The translations under genes were made by a program, and so were the position numbers. This document shows positions 36,701 to 51,700 of a DNA stretch of 64,000 bases, one piece after another. The DNA is taken from positions 558,001-622,000 of the forward strand of contig CBDDKZ010000003.1 of NCBI GenBank assembly GCA_965230415.1, written 5' to 3'. How positions within the stretch are numbered: the first letter of the stretch is position 1; the number at the start of each line of letters is the position of its first letter. The notes below the pieces were generated by a model. The model did not search any database, was not told the origin of the DNA, and saw only the letters and a list, made by a program, of their open reading frames with translations. This DNA comes from CBDDKZ01 sp965230415. Its GTDB lineage: Bacteria > Bacteroidota > Bacteroidia > Cytophagales > JAAEPT01.

Positions 36701-39700
36701 TTGTTTTTCAAAGTGTACTCGTTTTGGTTCAAAAATACAGTTGTTTATACAATACTAAGCTTCAGGCAACTATACAGTTCAAAATTTAACTGTGACTGAA
36801 TTTAAGTACAAATATACTGCTATAACTATTAAGAGTAAGTAGATTGAGTATTTTGGTGTGTAATTTTTGTTTAATTCTTATTCTATTTTTATTTGTTTCT
36901 ATGTACGTTGATTCCATTGCGGTTTATTTATTTAATTCCCAAAAAGTAGCTGTGTTAAATTTGACTGGTGTTGTATATAAATACGGAAACATTGCTAAAT
37001 ATGTTTTTGTAGCGCTTACACTTAACTATTCGAACTTGAATGTTTCTTCATATTGATAGGGTGATTAAATGAGGTTGGATGGCTCAGGAGTGTCCTTTTA
37101 GTGTTGTATGGATTTGTGTTTTTAAGGGTAATATTTTTTTCTTTTAATTAATAAAAGTGTAATTATTTTTTAGTTGTTAAATCTAATTGACTTATCAACG
37201 TAAGCTGCCAAAAGTATTGATGTAACCAGTCTTTTTGAGTATTCCTAATCCAGCTAATAAGTAAAGGTCCCGTTTCCAGTTTAAGCTGTTCCTGTAATTT
37301 AAATCCGATGCCAGCAAATGCCCAATTTTCTGAATAAAGAGCTATCCGCTCTTCAAATGTGTCGAAAAAGAATTCGTTATAAGAAGCAAAGTAGCTCGTT
37401 TTATCTTTTAGCGAAAAGTCGATACCTATGAGGTAACGTAATCGTGGCCTGAAATCTGTTTGATCGTTTAATCGGTTTTCAATGAACCTGAAATCGTAGC
37501 GTAAGCGGTTTTTTAAATTTAAAAACCCAAGATTTTCATAATACTGGATTTGTGGCCATATGCGGTTTTCGTTCCGGTAATCACTGCGAAAGGGATTTAC
37601 TCGTTCGTAAGTGTAACTGCCAGCTATGAACCATTTTTTATTGAGCTTGTAAATACCGTCCAACTCAATATAAAAAGCATTCGATTTAGCCGGATAAACC
37701 GTTTCATCAATTGATTGTTCCAAGGGGTAAATGGCCAGAAAGGAGTAGATGCTGTAGTCAAAGCCTTTGGTAATATTGCCATTTTGATTGTAGGTGGGGA
37801 ATATTCCGTAAATGTGATGGTGTTGTCCCTTGCTCAGCACAAATGCGCCAGAAAATAATATAATAATAATTAATCGCTTCAGCATATTTCTAGTTTTCTA
37901 CGGTGAATCTAAGCTTGACTGAAGAACTTAATGTTGCGGGTTTGTTTAGTGAAAGTTAATTGCCTGAATTTGGGCAGGAAACAAGTCTTTTTTATGGGGT
38001 AAATCACAAATGTGCTTTTAAAGAATGAGCTTCGAATGTTATGCTTTGTTGAAGGCTTGAAATCTGTCAAATTGTCTCATTACGAGTGCTTCTATTAGGG
38101 GAGGGAGAGACAAAATGTCTGAAAGGAGGCTGTTTTGTAGTTCATTATACAATGGAACGGAATTTGAGTGCTATTAATCAAAATAGAATTGAATGATGGA
38201 AAAGCTAGTATATGATAGAAAGAAGATGAATTTTCAGAAAAACGTGTTGTTCATAGCGGTATTTCTTCTTGCAGCAACGATAGGTGTGCTATGGCTGGGT
38301 TGGCTAAGTACTTTTATTGTACTTGTTATTTTTGCTGTTTTTACGTTTTATTCTCTAAGAATATCACCCTTCCAAATTTTAAAATGGCACAAAGCAGTTC
38401 CATTGAGTCGCTATGCTTATACTGAATTATACCAAATTGTTGATGATTTAGCCCGGGGGGCTCAGTTGGAAAAGGCACCGCAGTTATTTTTGATAAAAAG
38501 CAAAGCTATAAATGCTTTTGCATTAGGGAATAAGCAGCAATCGGCCATTGGTGTTACACATAAATTGATGCAGGTTTTAACGCGCGACGAACTGGCCGCA
38601 GTACTGGCTCATGAAATTAGCCACATAAAAAACAACGATCTGCTGGTTAAAGGATTAGCGGTGAGTTTTGGCAGGTTTACACACGGCTTGTCGTTGGTAG
38701 GACGTATTTTGCTTATTTTATCCATACCTATGTATCTGATCGGGTATCCGTTGTTTTCGTTAGCACCTGTTTTGTTCTTAGTTTTTTCGCCATTGTTAAA
38801 TGTGCTATTGCAAATGGGAATATCGAGACGTATGGAGTTTGCAGCCGATCACGATGCTGCGGAATTAACTCGAGATCCTCTGGCGCTCGCTTCCGCTTTG
38901 GAGAAGATAGAAAAATTAAGAAGACCCTGGTGGACCGATTTTTATTCCGTTCGTTATAATTCAATGGAGTGGCTAAAATCACATCCGGGTACTAAAAAGC
39001 GTGTCGAAAAGCTACAGCGATTAGCTGCTAAGTACCGGAAATCCGGTCAAAATATTTATAGACAGATTTTTACACCCTTTGGATGGCAGAAAGTGATAAT
39101 AAGGGATTGGTAATGAGGACTGCTAGCTTCAAATAAACTTGTTTTTAAGTGTTTAAGAGTAGTAGTGAAAACGAATTTGAAATCAGGAGGGAAATACCCC
39201 TCCTGATAACTTATTTATTAGTGCTTCATGACTTTGAAGTGTATTAAGTCATGTTCCTGAGCGATTAGCGTGATAATTTTCAGGATTTAATAGGGTATCT
39301 CTAAATTTATGACTTTAAATAAAAGAATTCTGTAATTATTATAAAATGCCTCATATGGTTTTAGCTCAGGTGTTTGAGTTAAAAAAGGGAACTATTATTA
39401 TGTTATATATTGTAAGGGTTAAAAAGTAACAATGTCAGAACAATTTTTTAATCGGTAGTTAAGCAAAATTTGCGATACTGAAATATTGTTTTTTATTTGT
39501 TCTATTCAATAATCATTAAATGCTTCGAAAAAATCACACACATGTCGGATAATGTTTGTGAAGAATCTGTGTTTAAGGCGCTTTTCAAAAAGTTAAGTGA
39601 GCCTTTGCGTAATTACGTCTATTATAAGAGCGGGAGCTTATCTGTTGCTGAAGATATCACTCAGGAAGCATACCTCAGGCTTTGGAAAGCCTGTTTGAAA

Positions 39701-42700
39701 GTGTCTGTAGACAAGTCCAAAAGCTTCTTATATACCGTCGCATCCAATCTGCTCAAAGATCACTATAAACATAAGCAGGTAGTTTTAAAATTTGAAAAAC
39801 AGGAGCACAAGTCCGTAGAACTGGAGACTCCTGAATTCAATTATGAGCAACTTGAATTTCATGAGCGACTGGAAAGGGCTCTGGCGCAACTTTCCGAAAA
39901 AAACAGGGTTGCCTTTTTAATGAACCGGCTCGATAATTTGACCTATACTGAGATTGCAGAACGTTTGGGTATTTCAAAAAAAGCGGTTGAAAAGCGTATA
40001 CATAAAGCATTAATGGAATTAAAGAAATTAACAGATCAAATCTGATAGGGTATGAGCACGTTAAATCGTTTTACTAGTAAATCTTGTTTGGTGGCTTATG
40101 AATAATAGTTTCGATGACGATACCATCCTGGCACGCTGGCTCAATAATGAGCTAAGCGCCGAAGAGTTGGCTCAGCTCGAGAACCATCCCGATTATGAGC
40201 GTTATAAACAAATTGTGGTTGGTATTGACGCTATGAAAGTAACCGCTTTTGATAAGCAACAGGCTTTTGATAAGTTACAGGGGGTAAAGATTAAGGCAAA
40301 GAGGAAAGCACGACTTCGTTATTTAAGCGTCAGCATTGCCGTGGCAGCTTCTTTGCTTGTACTTGTTGGAATGTATTTGATGTTTATGACAGGATTTACA
40401 GTGGAAACAACTGTAGCTGAGAAACTCAAGCATGAATTACCTGATGAATCATTAGTGCAGTTGAACGCACTTTCCACCATTCATTATTCCAAACGATCAT
40501 GGAGTCACAATCGTGAATTGTTTTTAGAAGGTGAAGCTTATTTTAAAGTGAAAAAGGGATCTCAATTTATAGTAAAAACCACTTATGGACACGTAGTGGT
40601 GGTGGGTACAGCGTTTAATGTGTTTGCGCGCGATGAAGCTTTCAGGGTGAGTTGTGCTGCCGGGGAAGTAGCAGTTCATACAACGGGGGACGAGAAGTTG
40701 AGCATTGTGCAAGACGAAGAAGTGGTGTTAGAAAATGGACAGCTTCATAAAAGAAAAGCAGAAAGATCAAGGGCTGCGTCCTGGCTTCAGAATGTAACTT
40801 ATTTTGAAGAAGCAAGTATAAGTGAAGTTGTGCAGGAAATGGAGCGTCAATATCAGGTCGATGTGCAATTCAATGAGCAAAGTGAAAAACGCTACTCAGG
40901 ACCAATGCCTCATGATGATTTGGACTTAGCACTGGATGTATTATGCAAAGCACTACAATTAAAATATACCTACGAAGGGACTTCTAAGGTAATAATACAT
41001 GATTTGTAGAAAACAAATTATATTATGCAATTTGGTGCTCTTTGGTCTCAGTATATTCACTCTTGGTCAAACGAAGGATGAATTGCAATATTCATGTAAT
41101 GACATGGATATCATTACATTAATTGAAGAACTACAGTCTAATTATAATTTGGTATTTGCTTATGACGCCGCTTCGTTGGTCGACTTAAGAATTAGCAAAG
41201 AGGTAAAAGGGCAAAATCCAAAAGAGTTGCTGGAAGCGCTGTTTATCGACATGCCCCTTGAGTTGGAATTTTTGAGCGATAATTATGTGGTTTTAAAAGT
41301 AAATCATAACAAGAAAGTCGAGGTTCACCTTAAAGGTAAGGTCATGGATGCTGCTAACAACTCACCTTTGCCGATGGCAACAATAAAAATGGGAGAGGTG
41401 GGTATTTCTATTCATAGCGATGTACAGGGTAGTTTTGAGTACCGCGGGAAGTTGCCTTACAATGTGCTGGTTCATATAACATATATTGGCTATGCCGGTA
41501 AAACTTTTGAGCTTCAAAATCTTCGTTCGGATACCAGCTTACAAATCACACTGCACCCGGCTAATATATTGCTTAATCAGGTGGTCATTAAAGCGTTCAC
41601 GCTTGATATGCTAACAATTAGCGGTATGTGCAACGAGTTGGTTTTTACTCCCGAAGAAATTCCAACCTTACCCGGCTGGGGTGAGCCCGATGTCTTGCGG
41701 TCATTGCAATTAATTCCAGGCGTATCATCCGCCAATGAATCGGGTGCTGACCTGAACATCAGGGGCGGGTATGCAGATCAAAATTTGATTTTGTGGGACG
41801 ATATCCCCATTTACCATACAGGGCATTTCTTCGGAGTGTATTCCTTTATTAATCCCTATGTAGTTAAAAGTGTTAAACTGTACAGAGGGAATTTTGACGC
41901 TCAGTATGGAGGGCGTGTGTCAGGCGTTATAGATATTGCCGGTAAATCAGATAAAATCAAAAAGGTGAAAGGGGGCGGCGGTCTAAACTTTATAAATGCT
42001 CACAGCCATATAATTTTACCACTTTTGAATAAAAAGGCTTCCCTGTTAATTGCCGGGAGAAGGTCGTTTACCGATTTTTTTAACAGCACAACTTACGAAA
42101 AACTGTTTACCAATGTTTTTCAGAAGGGACGCGTTTCTTCTGATTTAGCTGATGTTGGTGATGAGAGAGGTATTGAGGTTTTCCCACGTTTTTTTTATGC
42201 AGACGCAAATTTGAAATTCAACTGGGAGATTAACAGCAAGAACCTACTGGCCATTAGTAGTTACATCGGTAAAGATGAATTTAATTACAGATTGCTTCAG
42301 GGCGATGGCTACAAGCAAGACGATCAGGTGAAAGTTGGAAATGCGGGGGCAAGTGTGATTTTTCAACATCTATGGGGGGATAAAGCAAAAACCAAAGTGG
42401 TCGGCGTGATCTCCAAATTTAATAACGACTATTACCATGCTCAAGAAGTGTTTGAATCGGGCAGTCTGAATGCTACAGGCTATTTATTTGAAAGTGGATT
42501 TAACGATATTAATTTGAAAATACATCAGTCGTTTGCGATAAATTCCAAAAACCGGCTCCTGCTTGGACTTAAGTTAAAGCGACAGATTTTAAGTTCCAAC
42601 TATGTGAGCGATGTCGATGATGAAGCGCCTTGGTACGAACGCACTTTTGGATATACCACTACATTTTACCTTGTATACAAATATAACCCACATCCACATA

Positions 42701-45700
42701 TCAAGGTGAATGCAAGTATGAGGTATGATCGATTTAAGAGTAACGAGCCCTTAGAGTCACCTGCCGTTTTTCGAAGACCTTTGCAGCCACGTTTTAGCGC
42801 CTCCTGGAATCCGGGAAAGTCCGGTTTTACCTTTAGAACAGCTGTGGGAGCATACAATCAATACATTTACGAAATACCTTCCATATACCATAATTTGGGC
42901 ATCAGGGAAAATAACTGGGTTATGGCGAATGACTATTTTCTACCTTTATACGCCTGGCAGGCTTCTGTGGGTACGGTCTATAAAAAGAAGCACTTTACCC
43001 TGGAAATTGAATACTATTATAAATTTATTCGCAATATCTCTACTTATAAGCTGGATCTGGAAGACAATCTTGAAAATCCACTATTACAAAACGGGCTTTC
43101 CAGAAATACAGGAATGGATGTGCTCATGAAGTACAAATGGAAGAAATATAGTACATGGTTATCCTATTCGCTGGCAATGTCCCAACAGCGTTATGAATCA
43201 TTCAACGATGCGATTTACTTCCCTACAGAACAAGATGAGCGTCACAGGTTGAATTTTACCCATATGTTGAACCTAAAACACTGGGATATATCATTGAGCT
43301 GGTTACTCAATACCGGAAAACCTTTTACAAGAGCTGTGGGCGTGAAACGTATTATGTCTGATGATATCGGGGAAGAATTTGTCGTAGATTATGATCGGGT
43401 GTATAACGATCGTGTGCCGGCCTACCACCGCCTCGATATAGCTGTTAATTATAAATTCAAGGCATCTCGGTTTAAGGGTAAAATGGGTCTGTCACTTTAC
43501 AATGTTTACGACCGGCGTAATTATTTTGATGTGGATTACGCTGTTATGCCGGTTTTCGATGACCACAACAATATCACGGGGAGACGCTTACAGGAATACA
43601 AAAAGGAGATGCTCCGTTTTACACCCAACCTTTTTGTGCAGATAGAGTGGTAATATAAAAAAATCACAATCGTGATTTTTAAAGGTAGGGTGTTTATTGT
43701 CATGGTCGTTTCATTATTGAAACAAAACAGACCAAAAATGAAACTATTATCAAAAACGAAACTATTAATTTATAGAAGAACACTTCTGGTATATGCTTTT
43801 TTCTTAAGTGGCTTTATAAGCCAGGGGCAACCTCCCCATGATCAATGGCCAAAGGTAGGAATGAACATGGAGTGGCAGGAGCTCATGAAATGGACTACAT
43901 CCATACCTTTTAATAACCTGTTTAAGGTTGCAGATCCGTTTAGCGGAGCTTCTTCATACGATGAAGATGGGTATCCGCTTACCGGTTTACCCGCTAGTTC
44001 ACAGGTGTATATAGGTGAAGCACTGCCTACAGGTGTGTTTAAAATAAGATGGGATGGGGATGGAGCCTTTACTATTATTGTCGACGGAAATAGTCATCAT
44101 TTCGAGGGAATTTGTCCAGAGGATGGCGAAGAATTGCTTATTGACAATACCCTGGCATCCATTTCAGTGGAAATAACGGCGACGAGTGCGTCCGGGCACT
44201 TACATAATATGCGTATGTACTTGCCTGGTTACGATGATAATTCTCCTCACCAGTTTAACGACTGTTATTTGTCTATCTATGCTTCGCCTATCGATGTGAT
44301 CAGGCCTATGTGGTGGGCTATGGTCCCCGGATCTGATATCGTAGACTGGGAAGACCGTCCCACTTTGAGTGATTATACCTATGGAGGTGATGATGATAAC
44401 GTCGTGAATCACGGTGCTGCTTATGAGCACATGATCGATATATGTAATGTTACCAATTCGGATTTATGGATATGTGTTCCTGTACAGGCAAGTGATGATT
44501 ATGTTTCGCAATTGGCGGCCCTGATTAAAGATCGTCTCAACGAGTCTTTGAATGTCTTTGTGGAATATTCGAATGAATCCATTTGGAATTATTGGTATGA
44601 ATACCACAACAGTGTTGATGTTGCGGATGTTGGGCTGTCGGGATATAACGGCGACGATGGTGACATCTATGTGTCCCATAAATTCGGCGCTCGAACGGTA
44701 CAGATATTAGAGCTGTTTGACAACGTTTTCGCAGCAGACAGCAATCGTCTTATAGGGGTGGTCGGGTGCCAGTTTTCATATTATGCACCCATGGAATACA
44801 TGGTGGATGCAATCAACTGGCTTGGTAAAATGCACCTGGTAGATGCTTTTGCTATTGCTCCCTACGTTGGAGAGTCGCGATTCATAACAACCAATTGGCC
44901 AGATATGGATGCGGTGTTTGATGGGCTGGACCAGTTTGCGTTGGATTTAATGTCGGGAGATGCAAGGCCAGGGCCTCTAAACGACCTGGGTGACCCGATA
45001 ACAGATTTCATCGATTTATCAAACAGGTATAATAAAAAACTGGTTTGCTACGAAGCCGGACAGCATTTTACAGCCTGGCACGGAGGCATCAGCGAAGAGC
45101 AGGTCGTAGCAGTGAACGATCACCCAAGAATGCACGATTGGTATATGCATTACCTGGACGGCTGGTTTAACAATGGCGATGTCGCGTCTACGATGGTGTT
45201 TTATACCTCTACTTCCGGCTGTCCCAGTGGCGGTTCTTGTTTTGGAACCATGCATTCTTGTGCTCAACCCCTGGATGAAGCTCATAAATACCGGGGGATA
45301 TTGGATTGGTTCAATACAGGTACAGATACGCAGGCACCGACAGTACCATTGCATTTAATGGCAAATAATGTTACTCAAAACAGTTGCGTGCTATTCTGGT
45401 CGGCTTCCAGAGATAATGTAAAGGTGAGCGAATATGAGGTGTATCAGGATGGTGTTTTAATAGGAGCTACAAGTAACACTACATTCGTAGTGGACAATTT
45501 AAGTCCGGGTACTACTTATGAATTTACCGTAAGAGCGCTGGATGCAGCAAATAATAGTTCTGACATGAGTGATGCCGTGACTGTGCTTACATCCGGGACC
45601 GTGACGGGTAGTGGAGCCCTAAGTTTACAAAATGTCCGATTATACCCTAACCCGGTAGGCGAAGGTATAATTAATATTTATACAGGCGAAGCAACTACTA

Positions 45701-48700
45701 CCAATGTGAGCATTTACAACTTGAGAGGTGAGCTCTTACATCATAACGAAGGTGCACACGGAGCTATTAAAGTTAATGTATCGGCATTACTTTCAGGAGT
45801 CTATATCATTAAATTGAGTAACACAGCCAACACACGATTCTTTAAAGTGTTAGTTACCAATTAATTCGATAAGTTAAACAGGTTGATGCCACAGAGGCGT
45901 TGACCTGTTGAAAGTTAGTTGACTTGCTTATTGTCAAAGCAGGGCACTAGTTGGGGAAATGGTTTTGCCAGTTGCCAATAACTTCAATATAAGCTTCACC
46001 GCTAACAGGCCGGCCAATATAGGTGCCGCTTACTTTGGCAATAGCATCCAGTTTACACAGACCTTTTTCGTCAAATTGCAGTTCGTGTAAAGAAAAAGGT
46101 AATTTCATGCTTAATGAAGCTTGCAAAGACTCCATTTCTAGTTTCAGTTTTAGCAGTGCTAAGGCTTTATTGTTTTGAGTGAATTGTAGACCTGGTTCAA
46201 ATGTGATTGCTGCAGGCACTTCAATGTACTTGTCGTTTTGCTCCTGAATGAACTTTATTTTTTTGGTGGAAGTCCAATTGTTAGCGGCGTTTAACAAAAT
46301 GGGCTCGTTATACTCAATGTTCAAATTGTTGTTTAAAGAGATTTTCAACCATAACCTCATATGTTTATCTGATTGACACTTTGGAGATTCGCGATTTGCT
46401 CTAAAAAGCTGAGCGATTTTATTTACTACCGAAATGAAGAACTCGTTTATTGTTTGCATAGATTGACCTGCGTTGAGATTAGAATGTCTGGCACTACCCA
46501 TGCGATTGACAATAAACGTCTGATCGGAAAAACGGATGTGCCCTCTTAGTTCATTTTTGAAAAAGGATTCATGATTTTGAGAGCTTGGTACGTGCTTATT
46601 GTAGACTGCAATAGAGGTATTAGACTCAGGTATAGTTATATTTACAGTGAATCTGTTCTGACAACTATTAAGAATCAGGTTTTTGTTACGAATTCGTAGT
46701 TGATTACCTTTTAGTTGTATCTGTGAAGCATGTATGTAAAACGATAGTTGACACCATCGACAAAATGAATCAGAAAGTGAAATTTGTAAAATGATCCCAT
46801 TGGCCAGATCTTGGTTTACAATATTTGGAATAATTTGAATACAAACGTTGATTCCTCTTACAAATCCGGAATTGGAAGATGAGGAGAAACGGGGAGTAGC
46901 GTTGGTGTGAGCTGTACAGGTAAGATTAATAATCAATTGATCTGCCTGAGTGGGTACGGGAGTATTATATGTGTTTATCTGCATTTACTTGAAGTAGACC
47001 CCACTTCTCTTTTCAAAGAAGTGAGGTGGGTATTAATTTAGAACGCTAGTTCGAAGCGTTGATACAAAGTAAATGCTTACAGTTTAGATCATTATGTGAA
47101 CTAATTCACAAACTTATTTTGACCTGATTTTACTGAGCCATTCTCTGGAAATACCAATGTACTCAGCTATATGCTTAGATGGTATGTTTTGAATAACCTG
47201 AGGAAATCTTTCCATAAAATAATCATAAAACTCTTCAGGCTTCATCATAATGTGTTTACGCATTCGGTTATTCTCTCTAACAAGAGCGGATACAATTTCG
47301 CGATTATAATAATTACGGTAGGATTCATCTTTTTCGATCCAAAAGTCAATAGAAGATCTGGGCAATTGAAGATAAGTCGCTTTCTCAATACACTTGATCT
47401 GTAGTTCAGTAGGAATATCGAGGAAAAAAGAATCGATGAGTGTGATGATGTATTGATAGTTAGGGAGATGAAAATCAATGGTTTTCTCTTCGCCGCTAAT
47501 CGGGTGTATGCATTGCCTGATAAATGCACCTTCTACTACTAAGAAAGCATCGCGGCATTTTACGCCGATTTCACAAATGGTCGCTCGGGCGTTGACCACT
47601 TTAATTTCCCCTTCTTCTATCATAGTACGTACAATGTGTTCGGGTAATCCATGCTTTAATAAGGCATTATGAGTTTCTGTTTTGCTAAGCATTTAGAAAC
47701 GGGTTTTAAGGTACTTCAAAAAAGTTGGGCGAATAAGTACATAATTAATGTAAAAAAATGAAACTATATACGTTTGGTTATTTAAATCATGGGACTGGGG
47801 CTTGGATTTCGTACATGATGCTTAAAAAATGTCATTTGAGTCTATTTTTATTAGTGCTAAGCGAAATTATAAGTGGAGCAGTTTTAAGTTGTTAACTTAC
47901 ACCTTTCCGCTGATTCCGGAAAGCTGTCAAAGTTTACTTCTCATCAAAGGGGAATTGCAGCAGGACAAAAGGTGCGTGTTCAATTTTTATTGATGTGTCA
48001 GATTAATACATGTGAAGATTTGAGTTTAAAAGCATCGTATGACAATATCCGTATTAGAGTAATAAAGGCACTGCTCTAAGGATTAGTCCGGGAAGGAACG
48101 AATCTGTATGTGATATAAAGCTGAATTGATATATTAAATTTGATGGTTCCTGCTTCTATTCCATAAAATTTTTGATAAGTCACTTCAAAAAAAGTAACTA
48201 AAAATAACTGACTCAAAGGGAGCAACTCTTAACACTATTCCGGTATAAATCTACTTGTTACGATATGAATTAAGAACGAATCGAACGTATGAATTACATC
48301 CTGAATTCATCAGAAGTAAATCATTGATTCTGGATTAAGGTATTAAGAAAGAACATGAAATATTTTATTATTTTTTTCATTATTTTCTTTTAAATCTAAT
48401 TATCTAGTGCCATATTTGTATTGTCAACTGGGAACAAGCAGATGACAATCATTATTTCAACAGGAAACTAAAATAAATATTAATAATTGAAGGATAGCTA
48501 AGTGGTAAAACAATGCTGTCTGAACTGTGTTTATTACTGATATAAGTAAGTATTTTAGATATGTCTATGGATTAGCCTTTCTTTTATATTGATCTTTATG
48601 ATTGATACTAATCTTTTTCATATCATACCAAAAGTAGCTGTAATGTAACAGAGTAATAAATTGGGATGTTTAACTATTATTAACCGGAACTATTTAAATC

Positions 48701-51700
48701 AAAAGAAGGACTCTGATATAATTACCAAAGGTGATGCCCGGCTTCAGCCAGCGGTTTCATCATTACTATAAATAAGGAATACCCACTGTTATTAGTAGGA
48801 GAAATCATTTTCCATACATAAGACGAAGTGTGTCCAAAAATGAACAGTATAAGAGTTTTCGGGTACACCCGGAGTGGTCTTCTGTACCCTTGTTTAAAGG
48901 AATAATAATTTACTATAAGCTAAGCCAAATGAGAAAATTAGCCAAAAGAAGAATAGTTAAAGTGATCGCGGTCTTTACCGCCCTTAACCTATTGACAAGT
49001 ATCATTTATCCTACTACTAGTCTGGCGCTTACAGGAGGACCGGGGCAACCGGAAACGTCGAGTTTTACAGCGGTAGGAACCTCGGAAATGGTTGATTTAT
49101 TTAGTGGCGATTTCAGTTACAATATCCCTTTACTGGATGTAGGTGGTTATCCTATCAATTTAGGCTACAAATCGGGTATTACTACCGATCAGGAGGCTAG
49201 CGTCGTAGGGCTTGGTTGGAACATTAATCCGGGTTCGATCAGTAGAAATATGCGTGGAGTTCCTGATGATTTCAGGGGTGATAAGATAATCAGCACAACC
49301 AAAAGAAAGAACTCGACAACAGTTGGCCTGGACTTGCAGTTTGAGCCCGAATTTTTAGGGATACCTTTGGATAAACTATTAAAACTGGGCGTAGGAGCCG
49401 GCATCTCCTACAATAATTATAGGGGAGTAGGTTTCGACGTATCTGTCAATGCGGCCCTCAATTTGTCTAAAGAAAATACAACCGCTCCTGCAATGGGTAC
49501 GGCCATTGGAGGAAACCTAAAGCTGTCATCCCTCGACGGAGTTTCTGCTTCGCCATATATCTCTTTTTCGGCGCGTACCGACGGTAAAGTTAAAGACGAT
49601 ATTTATACCGAGCGAACAACAAGTGTAAGTGTTCCTTTCAATTCCAGATCAGGTGTAAATTCTATTACAATGGGCTATAGTGCCAGTGAGAAAGAGCGGA
49701 TTGTAGATGAAGAAACTGGTGCTGTAAGTGCAAATACCCTGAACGACTTTGGCGGTTCGCAAGGGACTTTAATGACCTTTTCTACACCGTCTTATACACC
49801 CAGCTCTTCCATGCAGCTATTCAATATGAACGCACATTTTAGCGTAGAGCCAGGAGCAGAGGCGTTCTTTGGACAATTTGCCGGAAGAATCTCCGGCTTC
49901 ATTAACACTCAGTTTCGTCTGGATAAGGGTGGTGAGCGTGTACATGCAGCCTATGGTTATCTCCATGCAGAAAAGGCCTCTTCTTTTTCCATGCAGGATA
50001 TCAATAGAATGAATGATGCTCCGGTATCGGAAGATAAGTCCAACCTCTCCATTATCAATCCTACCTACGATACTTATTCGGTGATGGGTCAGGGAGTAGG
50101 AGGTACGTTTAGGGCCTTTAGGTCTGATGTGGGTACGGTACACGACCCGTATACTTATAATATGGGACAAGGCTTTGCCCTGGGAGGGTTTGACCTTTCT
50201 CTTGGAAACGTGTCGGGTAATGGTATTTCGGTTGAAGGGAATACCAGTGATGGATTTTCAGGTGCCTGGTTTTCGGACAACGAGTCCTGGAATAAGTTCC
50301 GTTTTACTCCCGGCTCCAATAATTCTGCTTATGAAAACTATTACTTTAAAACTGTCAGCGACCCGGTGGTAGAAACGGATAAAGATTTTATGAGTAATGT
50401 GGGAGGTACCTTGCCTGCTAGGGTAAAGCTGAACGGACATGAAAAGGCAGATGATAAGCTCGTGTTGTCCAACGGTACTACTCAAAATATCGGAGACAAT
50501 AAACGCCATACCAGAAAGATACGAAACAGTTTAATGACCACCTATATCGGCAGCGAGATGCCTTTAAAGGAAGGTGAGACAAGTTCCCTAATACATTATT
50601 ATGAATATCAGACAGCGGGTACTCCCGGTGAAGTTGTTGAAAGAACCATGCCTCGTGTTAGCTCCTCGCGTCCGGCGCATCATATAGCAGCCATGGAGGT
50701 GTTAAGGAACGATGGTATGCGCTACGTCTACGATATCGCTGCCTATAACAAAAAGCAGCGTGAAGTTTCCTTTAGCATCGGTTCTCAGGGTGATCAAAGT
50801 ATTGAAACAGGCCTCACGCACTATGAACCTACAGATGCTACTGTTGATAACAAGAACGGACTCGACCACTTTTTTCAAAGCACTGAGATCCCAGGTTATG
50901 CCCATTCTTATTTGCTTACGGGGATCGTTTCTCCCGACTATGTCGATCGTACTAATGACGGTTTAACAGCCGATGATTTTGGCACTTATACCAAATTCAA
51001 TTATTTGAAATGGTCCGACGATTTTAAATGGCGTAACCCCTACAGAGGTGCTTATTACAATGAAGGCATTAAGAATGACAACATGGACGACAAAGCCAGC
51101 TATACTTACGGTGAAAAGGAATTGTGGTACGTGCAAAGCATCGAAACAAGAACACATGTAGCGGTTTTTCATTATTCAAAAAGAAACGACAACCATGGTG
51201 TTGCAGATGAGTATTGTGAATTGAATGAACTGGATAAAGGAGTGGCTCAACTTAAACTGGATAAGATTTCACTTTATTCCAAGCCGGAAAAAGAGTTTAT
51301 GGAGTCGATAGGAGAGGTGCCGGTACCTATTAAGGAGGTGCATTTTGAGTATGATTATAGCCTGATGGGGGGCAATGCCGCGCTACCTAATTATACGGGG
51401 GCTGAAGATTCAAATTCAAAGCTCAACGATTCTTCGAAGAGAGGTGGTAAATTAACCCTCAGAAAAGTTTATTTTACTTATCAGCATTCGTACAAAGGTA
51501 AATTCTCTCCTTATAATTTCTATTATGCCTACGAGAACAGAGGTGGCGCACCGATAAACAATTACCCTTATCATCACAAGGCTTACGACCGTTGGGGCTG
51601 CTACAAACCTGTGCCTCCTAATGTGAAGAAAATACCAGATTCCGGAAGTGACCTCTCTACCGCTGAATGGCCTTACGTAGATCAAAATGATCCGGAATTG